This document shows positions 1 to 8,136 of a DNA stretch of 64,000 nucleotides, piece after piece; position 1 is the first letter of the stretch, and each line of letters opens with the position of its first letter. Source of the stretch: Nocardiopsis sp. YSL2 (GTDB taxonomy: Bacteria > Actinomycetota > Actinomycetes > Streptosporangiales > Streptosporangiaceae). Under the pieces are notes generated by a model. The model saw nothing but the letters and a program-made list of their open reading frames with translations, was not told the DNA's origin and did no database searches. The stretch covers positions 2,790,001 to 2,854,000 of the forward strand of contig NZ_JAMOAO010000001.1 in the NCBI RefSeq assembly GCF_030555055.1, written 5' to 3'. Both the position numbers and the translations under genes were made by a program.

Positions 1-422
1 GCCCGGGTTCCGGTCACCCCCGCCCTGACGCCCCCGAGTCGGAGCCCGAGGGCTCCGCGGACGAGGAAGCCGTCGAGGAGGCGGACGTGGACGCCGACGC
101 GGCGTTCGCTCCGGTCGAGGACGTCGCGTTCCCCGAAGCCGCCGACGTCCCCGAGGAGGAGGCCGGCGCGGCCGAGCCCGCGGCCGACTCCGACACCCCG
201 GCCGTCACCACCGACACGTCCGTGGTGTCGTCGCTCAACAGCGTCACCGGTGCGTCCTCCGGTTCCTCCGCCCCGGCCACCGCGGTCGGTGGCCTGGTCG
301 CGGACCACCCGTTCACCATCGGGGCCTCGGCCCCGCAGCCCGGCCTGTCCCAGGCCGCGTGGCACGTCCTGCGCTCGGTTCCCGCCGAAGACGCCGACGA
401 GCCCACCTTCTCGCCCGACTAG
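1..422 (+). CDS. C-terminal fragment of an acidic, low-complexity protein
   Basis: Only the last 139 or so codons are present; the reading frame is open from base 3 to the TAG at 420-422, so the start lies left of the window. The visible part is rich in Asp, Glu, Ala, Ser and Pro with no hydrophobic segment, then a Gly/Ala/Ser-rich stretch and a short tail ending in FSPD. This looks like a disordered extracellular or linker tail, but no family can be named. A strong inverted repeat follows at 534-573. The 365 bases up to the next start hold no gene that I can support. Confidence 0.5.
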   Translation, partial: PGSGHPRPDAPESEPEGSADEEAVEEADVDADAAFAPVEDVAFPEAADVPEEEAGAAEPAADSDTPAVTTDTSVVSSLNSVTGASSGSSAPATAVGGLVADHPFTIGASAPQPGLSQAAWHVLRSVPAEDADEPTFSPD

Positions 423-533
423 CGCGGCGCCTCTCCCCGGTTCGGTCGCCTGAGCGACCCCTTCCTGGCACCCCCATCCCAGCCACGGGACACCCGCATC
501 ACCGCGGGGACGGTCCCGCGACGCTCTGGGGAT

Positions 534-573
534 TGACGTGAGCCGCGCACTCGAAGCGGCGAGGTTCACGTCA
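534..573 (+). terminator. hairpin downstream of the partial gene
   Basis: The outer arms TGACGTGA (534-541) and TCACGTCA (566-573) are exact complements, and the inner arms GCCGC (542-546) and GCGGC (556-560) pair as well, with a small bulge on the right side. There is no T-run, which is common for actinobacterial terminators. A weaker hairpin with CGCGGG/CCCGCG arms precedes it at 503-520. The position, about 110 bases after the stop, fits transcription termination, but an operator role is not excluded. Confidence 0.45.
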
Positions 574-787
574 GTCAGTGGTCGGCCAGACCAAGGACTG
601 GAGAAACCGACCGGGTCCGTCGCTCCCACCAGGAACGGCGGAACACCCCCGGACGGAGAGCTCGACCCACCGCGGCCCTCGGATTCCCCCCGGCCAAGGG
701 GAACCGGACCGCGGCACGGCGGGGCACGACACCCGTCCCGCCGTACACACCGCCATAGCGAGACAACGCACTTTCGGAAGGACTCCC

Positions 788-2005
788 ATGTTCAACACCG
801 CCCGCACCTCCGCCAGGGCCCTGCTGGTGGCCGCCAGCGCCGCGAGCTTCGTCGCTCTGGGCGCCGGGATCGCAGGGGCCGACGCGCTCGGTGGTGCCAC
901 GGACGGTCTCCCGCTCAACGACCTGGGCAGCCAGGTCCCCGCACCGCTGACCGAGGGTGTCTCCACCCCGCTGGGCGACCTGGTCCAGGTCGACCCCGGG
1001 GAGGTCTCGGCGGCTCCGGAGATCGAGCACAACACCGCACCGGTCGAGAGGGCCGCGGGTGAGGGCCTCACGACCGACGCCCCGCTGGAGGTGGCCGAGG
1101 ACAACGCGGCCGACCTCGGGCCGCTGGCCCTGACCGAGACCCTGCCCCTGTCCGACGCCTCCGGCACCGTCACCGGTGCCGCCGAGGGCCAGGAACTGGG
1201 CTCGGACCCCGTCTCGGAGCTCCTGGGGACCGTGGGCCTGGGCTCGCAGTCGGACGTCGTGCCGCTGTCCAACGGCGCGAGCGACCCGCTCTCGGGTCTG
1301 CTGGGCGGCCTGACGGGCGGCGGCACGCTCGGTGGCGTCGACACGCTCGGCGGACTGACCGGCGGCCTGTCGCCCGAGACCCTGCCGATGAGCAACCCGG
1401 TCGGCGGCCAGCCGCTCAACGAGCTGAACGGCACTCTGAAGCCCGCCACCGGCGGCCAGCCGCTCAACGAGCTGAACGGCACCGTGAAGCCCGCCACCAG
1501 CGGCCAGCCGCTGCACCTGGCCGGGCCCGTGGAGCAGGCCGACGGCCAGGTGTCCGAGGTCGGTGCGCTGGCCGAGTCCGGCGCCGAGCAGGTGGGCGGC
1601 GAGCTGGTCGGTCTGGACGAGACCGTCGCCATGGCCGGCACGGACCAGCCGATCGCCCTGGACGCGGGTGAGAACACCGACCTGACCGGTGGCGCGGGCG
1701 ACCTGGTCACCGGCGTGGTGCCGACCGACGAGGTCCTGCCCATGGCCGGCGGTGCCCCGGAGCTGCCCGCGCTGCCCGAGGCCGGCGAGGCCACCGACGT
1801 CGTGGGCGGCGTCGGCTCGCTCACCGACGCGGCCGACACCGAGATGCTGCCGATGGCCGCGCCCGACACCTCCGCGGTGACGGACCTGGTGGGGTCGGAC
1901 GTCCTGGGCGGAGACGTGGCCTCCGTGAACGGCCTGCCCGAGGTGGGCGAGCCCACCGTCGACACCGGCCAGGTCACCGACCTGCTGGGTGGCGGCCTGG
2001 TCTGA
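788..2005 (+). CDS. secreted low-complexity repeat protein
   Basis: 405 residues. I chose the ATG at 788 because GGAAGGA lies just upstream and translation begins with a clear Sec signal peptide (NTARTSAR basic start, Ala-rich hydrophobic core, AGA cleavage motif near residue 31). The mature part is acidic and rich in Gly, Leu, Pro, Thr and Val with no Cys. Two exact-phase 16-residue repeats carry GGQPLNELNG, and a short motif of the type (E/D)-x-(L/V)-P-(L/M)-(S/A) recurs about six times along the chain (for example TLPLSD, TLPMSN, VLPMAG, MLPMAA). No enzyme family is recognised; a cell-surface or matrix role is only a guess. An 11-bp-stem terminator follows. Confidence 0.75.
   Translation: MFNTARTSARALLVAASAASFVALGAGIAGADALGGATDGLPLNDLGSQVPAPLTEGVSTPLGDLVQVDPGEVSAAPEIEHNTAPVERAAGEGLTTDAPLEVAEDNAADLGPLALTETLPLSDASGTVTGAAEGQELGSDPVSELLGTVGLGSQSDVVPLSNGASDPLSGLLGGLTGGGTLGGVDTLGGLTGGLSPETLPMSNPVGGQPLNELNGTLKPATGGQPLNELNGTVKPATSGQPLHLAGPVEQADGQVSEVGALAESGAEQVGGELVGLDETVAMAGTDQPIALDAGENTDLTGGAGDLVTGVVPTDEVLPMAGGAPELPALPEAGEATDVVGGVGSLTDAADTEMLPMAAPDTSAVTDLVGSDVLGGDVASVNGLPEVGEPTVDTGQVTDLLGGGLV
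1403..1498 (+). repeat. 48-bp in-frame tandem repeat inside the secreted protein
   Basis: Two adjacent 48-base units (1403-1450 and 1451-1498) differ at only two or three positions. A third, partial unit begins at 1499 and diverges after about 15 bases. Each unit encodes 16 residues carrying GGQPLNELNG. Such repeats can vary in number by slippage. Confidence 0.85.
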
Positions 2006-2024
2006 CAGAAGGACCACCCCGAAC

Positions 2025-2052
2025 GTGCGCCCGCCGGTCGTGGCGGGCGCAC
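2025..2052 (+). terminator. stem-loop terminator after the secreted protein gene
   Basis: A perfect 11-bp stem (GTGCGCCCGCC with GGCGGGCGCAC) closes a six-base loop, 20 bases past the stop of the preceding gene. No T-run follows. Confidence 0.7.
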
Positions 2053-2161
2053 ACGCCTCGGGTGGCGCGCGGAACCACGTCCTTCCGATGTGGCACCGGT
2101 CGAACTGTGGGGGTTCCCGGTGTGTACCGGTCCGACGAAGAGTTCCCGCCGCCCGGGGCAC

Positions 2162-2195
2162 ACCGCGGCCCCGGACATCCGTCCGGGGCCGCGGT
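2162..2195. terminator. bidirectional hairpin between convergent genes
   Basis: A perfect 15-bp stem (ACCGCGGCCCCGGAC and its complement) surrounds the loop ATCC. It lies between the rightward secreted-protein gene and the leftward LCP gene, so it can stop transcription from both sides. The remaining bases of the 296-base gap hold other GC-rich short repeats but no gene. Confidence 0.75.
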
Positions 2196-2301
2196 CCTGT
2201 ACTGCCTGGTTCCGACGCGGTGCGGTCTCCACGGGCCGCCCCGCGGGGCCCTGCCGCCCCGCGGGCCCGCGCGGTGGACGTCCGCGAGGGCCCGTCGGAC
2301 G

Positions 2302-3666
2302 CTAGCGCTCCTCGACCCCGTCCTCGTCCGAGCCGAAGCCGAGGCCGTCGGCGCACGGGTTGGAGGTGGCGTCGCGGCCGCCACCGTTCAGCGAGTCCGG
2401 GGACCGCTCTTCGGAGGCCTGCCGGTCGTCCTCGGTGGCGGATGTGTCCGCGGGTGTGGGTGAGGCATCCGGACGCTCCTGCGGCGTGCCCGCCTCGTCG
2501 GCGGGGAGCGGGGGCAGGGAACGGCCTTCCCGCACGGCGGCGAACAGCTCCTCGGACTCCTCCGGGTACCACATGACCCGGTTGGGATCGTGGGGCGCCT
2601 GGTACCAGGGAACCGTGTGGAACTCGATGTCGGACAGGTCCACGTCCGTCAGCGTCACGGCCACGCTCAGCATCTTGTTGAGCGTGAGTTCCCGGTCGGT
2701 AGCGCTGTGCTGGGCGACCGCCTCCAGGACACCGTTGAGCTTGCCCGGGCTGGTGAGGACGTCGCCGCTGGTCACCTGGTCCGCCAGGGCCCCGAGGAAC
2801 ATCTGCTGGCGGTCGATGCGGCCGATGTCGCCGCCGTCGCCGATCTCGTAGCGCGCCCGTACGAAGGACAGGGCCTGGTCTCCGTCGAGCACCTGGTCGC
2901 CCGCGTCGATGTCCAGGTGGGAGCGGCGGTCGCTCATGGGTTCGGGGATGCACATCCGCACGCCCCCGATGGCGTCCACGACGTCGCGGAAGCTCATGAA
3001 GCTCAGGTGCACGAAGTGGTCGACGCGGATGTCGGTGAGGCTCTCGACCGTGCGCACGACGCACGGCGGACCGCCGTGGTACATCGCCGCGTTGATCATG
3101 CCGAAGTAGCCGGAGGTGCCCTCGGTCTGTGCGTAGGCGTCGCACTGGGGGAGTTGGACGAGCGAGTCGCGGGGGAAGCTGATCACCGACACCCGGTCGT
3201 CCGGGGAGATGTGCGCGAGCATGATCGAGTCCGAGCGCTCGCCCTCGAACTCCCGCTGGTAGGCCGTGCTCCCCTCCTCGTAGCCGTCGGAGCCGATGAA
3301 GAGGATGTTCACGGCGTCGCTGAGGCGGTCGGGGCGGTCGGCCTCGTCGAGCACGGCCTCCAGGTCGTGCTGGACCATGCCCGAACGCAGCGACTGGTAG
3401 TAGCCGTAGGCGGTGGCGACACCGGCGGCCATGACCAGGGCCAGGCCCGCGGCGGCCCACAGGGCCATCCGGCGACCGCGTCGGCGCGGGGGACCGGAGG
3501 CCGCCCCGAGGGCGGGCGCGGCGGCGGCGTCCTCCGGCGGCGCGGGGTCGGGTCCGGCCAGGTCGCCGGTGTCCTCTTCTCTCACGGAGTCGCTCCCGTC
3601 GTCGGACGGTGCATCCGGAGTGCGGTCCTCGCCGTGGTCGGGCGGAAAGTTCTCGTCAGCGGGCAT
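2302..3666 (-). CDS. LytR-CpsA-Psr (LCP) family cell-wall glycopolymer ligase
   Basis: 454 residues from the ATG at 3664-3666; an upstream extension of about 100 codons is Pro/Arg-rich and looks untranslated. An acidic cytoplasmic N-terminus is followed by RRRGRR and one membrane span (about residues 67-88), then an extracellular LCP domain. Family motifs are visible: NILFIGSD, ERSDSIMLAHI, ISFPRDS, the Arg-rich block ALSFVRARY and GGDIGRIDRQQ. The C-terminal 100 residues are Pro/Thr/Asp/Glu-rich. LCP proteins transfer undecaprenyl-linked polymers such as teichoic acid or arabinogalactan to peptidoglycan. Two Cys in the LCP domain may form a disulfide. Transcribed alone; the gene converges on the secreted-protein gene. 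Confidence 0.9.
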   Translation of the reverse strand: MPADENFPPDHGEDRTPDAPSDDGSDSVREEDTGDLAGPDPAPPEDAAAAPALGAASGPPRRRGRRMALWAAAGLALVMAAGVATAYGYYQSLRSGMVQHDLEAVLDEADRPDRLSDAVNILFIGSDGYEEGSTAYQREFEGERSDSIMLAHISPDDRVSVISFPRDSLVQLPQCDAYAQTEGTSGYFGMINAAMYHGGPPCVVRTVESLTDIRVDHFVHLSFMSFRDVVDAIGGVRMCIPEPMSDRRSHLDIDAGDQVLDGDQALSFVRARYEIGDGGDIGRIDRQQMFLGALADQVTSGDVLTSPGKLNGVLEAVAQHSATDRELTLNKMLSVAVTLTDVDLSDIEFHTVPWYQAPHDPNRVMWYPEESEELFAAVREGRSLPPLPADEAGTPQERPDASPTPADTSATEDDRQASEERSPDSLNGGGRDATSNPCADGLGFGSDEDGVEER

Positions 3667-4039
3667 AGCGCAATCTCGGTCAGGGCGGACGGCGAGGCGT
3701 GCCAACGGCCGGACACCAGGGGAACGCGCGCGTCCGGGCCGGGGGCGGTCGGAGGGCGCGGGGGGTACACACGGGGAAGGCCATGGGCGACGAGGGGCCG
3801 ACCGCGAGAACGGCGGGGGCACGGGGGGTCTCGACAGCGGAGACGGCGGGAACCGGTCGACGGCTCCGGAATCCCCGCGTCGCAGTGATCCTAGGTGAAG
3901 TTCCGTCGGTGTGCGCGCGCGTGTTGTCCGCGCACGCGTGTCCTGACCCCAATTGCGCCGCACGAATCCTCGGTCGGTCGTCGTCCGCGGACGCTTCCTT
4001 GCCCGATCCTCTCAGCAGAGCCCTCGGAAACACGCATGA

Positions 4040-4063
4040 CCCGCCGTGATCGGACACGGCGGG
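4040..4063 (-). terminator. stem-loop terminator after the membrane protein gene
   Basis: CCCGCCGTG and CACGGCGGG form a perfect 9-bp stem around a six-base loop, about 30 bases past the stop codon of the leftward gene at 4095-4778. The rest of the stretch 3667-4094 holds no convincing gene; it includes an alternating CG-rich tract near 3910-3940 and presumably the promoter of the LCP gene. Confidence 0.6.
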
Positions 4064-4094
4064 CCACTGCGACGGGTGGAGGGGGACGCGGGGG

Positions 4095-4778
4095 TCAGTC
4101 GTCCCAGAAGGTGCTCGGCTTCTCGTCCTTGTCCTCGTTCTCGTCGGCGGTCGCGGTACCGGTGCGCCCGCCCTTGGCCGCGGGCTTGGCGGTGGTCTTC
4201 GTACCGCTCTTGGCGGACTTGCGCGCGGGCGCGGGCGTCGTCTTGGCCGGCGTGTGCCGCGGGCGGGAGGTGACGGCGCTCTTGGCGATGGGCGGGTTGG
4301 GCCGCGGAGCCTCACCGGAGTGGATGCTCAGCGCCTCCTCCTCGATGCTGAGCATCTTGCGGATCTGCGGGGGCGTCTCGGGCAGCCGCTCGGAGCGCAG
4401 GTGGGCTCCGAGAACCTCAAGGGCGTGGTCGCACAGCACCTGCCGGGCGCGCTCGGCCTTGATGCCGCCGAGCTCCTCGACCTCCGGGAGCGTGCGCTCG
4501 CGCAGCAGCCGGATGGTGTCCCGGAGCCGGTCGCGCGTCTTGCGGTCGGTCATCGACATGACCGTGAGCTCCGCTTCGGCGAGGAAGCTCTCCCTGGAGT
4601 CATCCGCGTCGCGCTCCGCGATGAACGCGCTGGTCAGGCTGCGGGCCGAGGACCGTGAGGAGGCGCGGATGTCGCCGCGTCGGATGATGCGGGCCTGCAC
4701 GCCGGTCACGACCACGCTGGTGACGAGGCTGATGGCGGCGCCCAGCAGGATCAGCAGTATCGGGTTCTCTGTGAGCAC
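4095..4778 (-). CDS. small membrane-anchored protein with a Lys/Ala/Pro-rich tail
   Basis: 227 residues from a GTG at 4776-4778, chosen because GGAAAGG sits just upstream and because translation then starts right before a single hydrophobic helix (ENPILLILLGAAISLVTSVV). Next comes a basic stretch (RIIRRG), a predicted helical cytoplasmic region with many Arg/Glu residues (about 35-150), and a low-complexity tail of Lys, Ala, Thr and Pro ending in an acidic DENEDKDEKPSTFWDD segment. The alternating basic and acidic tail may bind nucleic acid or partner proteins. I do not recognise a family. It is preceded by more than 400 bases of non-coding DNA. Confidence 0.65.
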   Translation of the reverse strand: MLTENPILLILLGAAISLVTSVVVTGVQARIIRRGDIRASSRSSARSLTSAFIAERDADDSRESFLAEAELTVMSMTDRKTRDRLRDTIRLLRERTLPEVEELGGIKAERARQVLCDHALEVLGAHLRSERLPETPPQIRKMLSIEEEALSIHSGEAPRPNPPIAKSAVTSRPRHTPAKTTPAPARKSAKSGTKTTAKPAAKGGRTGTATADENEDKDEKPSTFWDD

Positions 4779-5211
4779 GGGGGACCTTTCCGGGCGGGGG
4801 TCCGCACGGGGTGCGGTCACGGGGGTGACGGATGTGTGCGGGGTCGGGAACGGTGCTGGTGGACTATTCGCCACCGAGGGGGTGCTTGTCAAGTGTCATG
4901 ACGGGACCGACGCTCGTCGTGAACGGCGTCCGTGCAGGTCCAGGCGGTGTATCCGCGCCGAAGGCGTCGGTCGGTGCGGGGCGCGGGGGCATGGCCGGGA
5001 TCGGTGGAATGGGGCGGGTCGGGCGCGGAGCGCCTCGTTCGGGGGGGTGCCGGCCCATCCCCTGCGCGGTGCCGCGGTGGGCGCCGACGGGCGGAGACGG
5101 GACCACGTCCTTCATAGGAGTCGTGCCCGGGGCGGCGGGGGTGGCAAACCTCCTGTCCACAGGCTGTGGACGAACCGCGCCCCGGAGCCCCGACCCGAAA
5201 CCCCGCCCCGA
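4779..5211. other. non-coding interval with a DnaA-box-like inverted pair
   Basis: No gene is supported here. The 5' part must carry the promoter of the leftward membrane-protein gene. At 5155-5171 GTCCACA and TGTGGAC face each other across GGC; each arm with its neighbours resembles the DnaA box TTGTCCACA at 8 of 9 positions. Confidence 0.5.
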
Positions 5212-5238
5212 GGCACCGGCGCGCCGTCCGCCGGTGCC
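5212..5238 (-). terminator. stem-loop terminator of the ROK gene
   Basis: A perfect 10-bp stem (GGCACCGGCG with CGCCGGTGCC) and a seven-base loop lie seven bases beyond the leftward ROK stop codon. Confidence 0.65.
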
Positions 5239-5244
5239 CGAACG

Positions 5245-6432
5245 TCAGCCGGACAGCAGTTTGTTGACCGCCTCCGGGGACAGGATCTCCTCGGTGACCA
5301 GCGTCGCGCAGCCGCGCACGCCCGCGTCGTCCCACAGGCTGCTGGGGACCACGCGCAGCTGGCGGGTCGCCAGCGCGGTGCACTGCTGGAAGACCACTTC
5401 CCGCACGCCCGCGACGAGGTGGTCGTAGGCCTCCGACAGGTCCCCGCCGAGCACGATCACCTCGGGGTTGAGCAGATTGACCGCCCCGGCCAGCGCCTCA
5501 CCGAGGCGTCGGCCCGCCTCGCGGATCAGGGTGACCGCCACCGCGTCGCCCTCGCCCGCCAGGGACACCAGGTCCTTGAGCCCGGCGACCGGCCGTCCCT
5601 GCTCGGCGGCGCGCTCCAGGAGTCGGCGGCCCCCGGCCACCGCCTCCAGGCAGTCGGTGTTGCCGCACCGGCACGGCAGGCCCCCGCCCCCGCGCACCGG
5701 GATGTGGCCGAGTTCGCCGGCCGCGCCCAGTGCGCCCCTGAGCAGGTTCCCCCCGGAGAGCAGGCCGGCGCCGATCCCCGTGGAGACCTTGACGAACACC
5801 ATGTCGTCGGGGTGCCCGTGCCCTCCTGCGACGTGTTCGCCGAGCGCCATCACGTTCACGTCGTTGTCCACCAGGACCGGTACGGGGAAGCGCTCGGCGA
5901 TCAGCGGGGCCAGGGCGACACCCGCCCACTTGCCCAGGAAGGGGCGGTCCTCGGCGCGCCCCGCGTGGAACTCGACGGTGCCGGGCAGGCCGATCCCCAC
6001 GCCGCGCACCTCGGAGGGGTCCCGTCCCAGCGCCGCGATCTGTTCGGACCAGGTGTCCAGCAGCCAGGGGACCGTGGCGTCCGGTCCCTGTTCCATGTCG
6101 GGTGAGCCCGGCGCGCGGACCAGGATCGTGCCGTTGAGGTCGCATACGGCGGCCTGGCTGCGTGCCATGCCCAGGGCACTGGTGAGGACGAGTCCGCTGT
6201 CGGCGTTGAACTCCAGCAGCGTCGGCGGGCGTCCGCCGCTGGAGACCGCGCCGGTCCGCTCCACGACCAGGCCGCTGTTGATCAGCTCGGTGACGCGTAG
6301 GGCGACGGACGGGCGGGAGAGCCCGGTCGCCCGTCCGATCTCCGAGCGGCTCGTCGCGGTGCCGGTGCGGATCATCTCCAGGATGTGGCCGCTGGTCGCC
6401 GAGGAGGACAGGCGTCCCGGGGTTCTAGCCAT
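5245..6432 (-). CDS. ROK-family transcriptional regulator
   Basis: 395 residues. The N-terminal 65 or so residues are a winged helix-turn-helix (SRSEIGRATGLSRPSVALRV). The rest is the ROK sugar-binding fold with VLVDNDVNVMALGEH, the phosphate-loop-like STGIGAGL, and the zinc-binding CRCGNTDCLE, followed by EVIVLGGD. NagC/Mlc/XylR-type repressors of this family sense sugars. The gene is divergent from zwf-edd-eda across 222 bases, so it most likely controls that operon and itself. The effector (for example gluconate, glucose-6-phosphate or KDPG) cannot be told from sequence. A hairpin terminator follows directly. Confidence 0.92.
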   Translation of the reverse strand: MARTPGRLSSSATSGHILEMIRTGTATSRSEIGRATGLSRPSVALRVTELINSGLVVERTGAVSSGGRPPTLLEFNADSGLVLTSALGMARSQAAVCDLNGTILVRAPGSPDMEQGPDATVPWLLDTWSEQIAALGRDPSEVRGVGIGLPGTVEFHAGRAEDRPFLGKWAGVALAPLIAERFPVPVLVDNDVNVMALGEHVAGGHGHPDDMVFVKVSTGIGAGLLSGGNLLRGALGAAGELGHIPVRGGGGLPCRCGNTDCLEAVAGGRRLLERAAEQGRPVAGLKDLVSLAGEGDAVAVTLIREAGRRLGEALAGAVNLLNPEVIVLGGDLSEAYDHLVAGVREVVFQQCTALATRQLRVVPSSLWDDAGVRGCATLVTEEILSPEAVNKLLSG

Positions 6433-6654
6433 GTCTCATTGAACCATTTCACCCGCGTTGCGGTGGGAAGGCTGGGAGGTTATGTAAAGAAGTGTTCTGA
6501 AGTGTGCTTGGTTTTTTACCATAGTCGGCCTTAGGCTCGAAAGAGGCCAAGGGGGGTCGAACCGGTGGTTCGCCTCTCACTTGCCACACGTCTTCGTGGC
6601 GGTCGGCGTCACACCCCCTCCCTCCCCGTCCGCATCCCCGCAGGAGAAGCCGAG
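6433..6654. promoter_or_regulatory. divergent promoter region, ROK regulator / zwf operon
   Basis: This gap separates divergent genes and is visibly richer in A/T than its surroundings from about 6475 to 6545. It contains the short inverted pair TGGT-TTTTT-ACCA around 6508-6521, a candidate operator or promoter core. AGGAG at 6642-6646 serves as the ribosome binding site for zwf. No exact promoter can be assigned by eye. Confidence 0.5.
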
Positions 6655-8136
6655 ATGTCGCAGCAGTCCGTGTCCCGTCCCACCGACCTGGTGGTCTTCG
6701 GGGGTACCGGCGACCTGTCCATGCGTAAACTCCTCCCCTCCCTCTACCTCCTGGACCGCGACGGGCACCTGGACGGGAGAACCCGGGTCGTCGCGGTCTC
6801 CCGTGACGGCCTCACCGACGCCGATCTGCGCGACAAGGCCGCCTCGGCGGTCCGCGGCCACCAGGCCGTGCAGGTCACCGAACCCGACGTGCTCAGTCGC
6901 TTCCTGGACCGCCTCTCCCACGTCACCGTGGACGTCGGGGGCGACCCCTCCGGCTGGGCGGACCTCGTGGCGGCCCTGTCGCCCGACCGCGACCGCGTCT
7001 TCTACCTCGCCGTCCCCCCGATGATCTCCGGCGGCATCTGCCGCGGCCTCAGTGACGCCGGACTCGTCACGCCCGAGTCGCGCGTCGTCATGGAGAAGCC
7101 GCTGGGCCGCGACCTGGCCTCCTCGCAGAAGGTCAACGACGAGGTCGGCGCCATCTTCACCGAGCAGCAGATCTACCGGATCGACCACTACCTGGGGAAG
7201 GAGACGGTCCAGAACCTGCTCGTGCTGCGGTTCGCCAACGTCTTCCTCGAACCCCTGTGGAACTCCCGCTGGATCGACCACGTCCAGATCACCGCCGCCG
7301 AGACCGTCGGCGTGGGCGGGCGCCGCGGCTACTACGACGGCTCCGGCGCGATGCGGGACATGGTCCAGAACCACCTGCTCCAGTTGCTCTGCCTCACCGC
7401 CATGGAGCCCCCGGCCAGCTACGACCGCGAGGCCGTGCGCGACGAGAAGCTCAAGGTCCTGCAGTCCCTGCGCCCCCTGTCCGGCGACCAGGTCACCGAG
7501 GACACCGTCCGGGGCCAGTACGGCGGCGGCGTCATCCAGGGAACCGAGGTTTCCGGCTACCTCGACGAGCCCGGCGGTTCCCCGGCGAGCACCACCGAGA
7601 CCTTCGTGGCCCTGCGCGCCGAGGTCGCCAACTGGCGCTGGGCGGGCGTGCCGTTCTACCTGCGCACCGGAAAGCGCCTCGGGCACTCCCGCTCCGAGAT
7701 CGTGATCCGCTTCCGCGAGGTCCCCCACACGATCTTCCCCGGCACCAACAGCCTTCCCGGTGCGGGCAGCCTCGTCATCAGCCTCCAGCCGGACGAGGGC
7801 ATCCACCTCACCATGCTGGCCAAGACCCCCGGCGCGGGAGCGCTGCGGCTGCGGCCGGTCCCCCTGGAACTCAGCTTCGCCGACACCTTCGCCACCCGCT
7901 CGCCCGAGGCCTACGAGCGGCTGCTGATGGACGTGTTGGCGGGGGACTCCACCCTGTTCATGCGGCGTGACGAGGTCGAGGCCGCCTGGCGCTGGGTGGA
8001 TCCCATCATCGAGGCCTGGAACGGCCTGAGCACCACTCCCGAGACCTACCCCGCCGGAAGCGCCGGCCCCGCGGGCGCCCACCGGCTCATCGGCCGTACC
8101 GGCCGGACGTGGCACGAAGAGGAGCAGCACCGATGA
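6655..8136 (+). CDS. zwf: glucose-6-phosphate 1-dehydrogenase
   Basis: 493 residues. The enzyme oxidises glucose-6-phosphate to 6-phosphogluconolactone with NAD(P)+. Residues 16-25 give the dinucleotide-binding [10 protein letters not shown], and near 176-184 RIDHYLGKE carries the catalytic His region and substrate-binding Lys. Length matches the family. The ATG at 6655 was preferred over an upstream in-frame GTG because AGGAG precedes it and the conserved start of the fold follows at once. The stop overlaps the next start (ATGA), so zwf and edd are translationally coupled. No 6-phosphogluconolactonase gene is next to it. Confidence 0.96.
   Translation: MSQQSVSRPTDLVVFGGTGDLSMRKLLPSLYLLDRDGHLDGRTRVVAVSRDGLTDADLRDKAASAVRGHQAVQVTEPDVLSRFLDRLSHVTVDVGGDPSGWADLVAALSPDRDRVFYLAVPPMISGGICRGLSDAGLVTPESRVVMEKPLGRDLASSQKVNDEVGAIFTEQQIYRIDHYLGKETVQNLLVLRFANVFLEPLWNSRWIDHVQITAAETVGVGGRRGYYDGSGAMRDMVQNHLLQLLCLTAMEPPASYDREAVRDEKLKVLQSLRPLSGDQVTEDTVRGQYGGGVIQGTEVSGYLDEPGGSPASTTETFVALRAEVANWRWAGVPFYLRTGKRLGHSRSEIVIRFREVPHTIFPGTNSLPGAGSLVISLQPDEGIHLTMLAKTPGAGALRLRPVPLELSFADTFATRSPEAYERLLMDVLAGDSTLFMRRDEVEAAWRWVDPIIEAWNGLSTTPETYPAGSAGPAGAHRLIGRTGRTWHEEEQHR

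Noticed and set aside
575-3460. 961-codon open frame on the minus strand
   Set aside because: It is a shadow in the wrong frame of the LCP gene and antisense to the secreted-protein gene, with Arg/Pro/Gly-rich translation and no domain.
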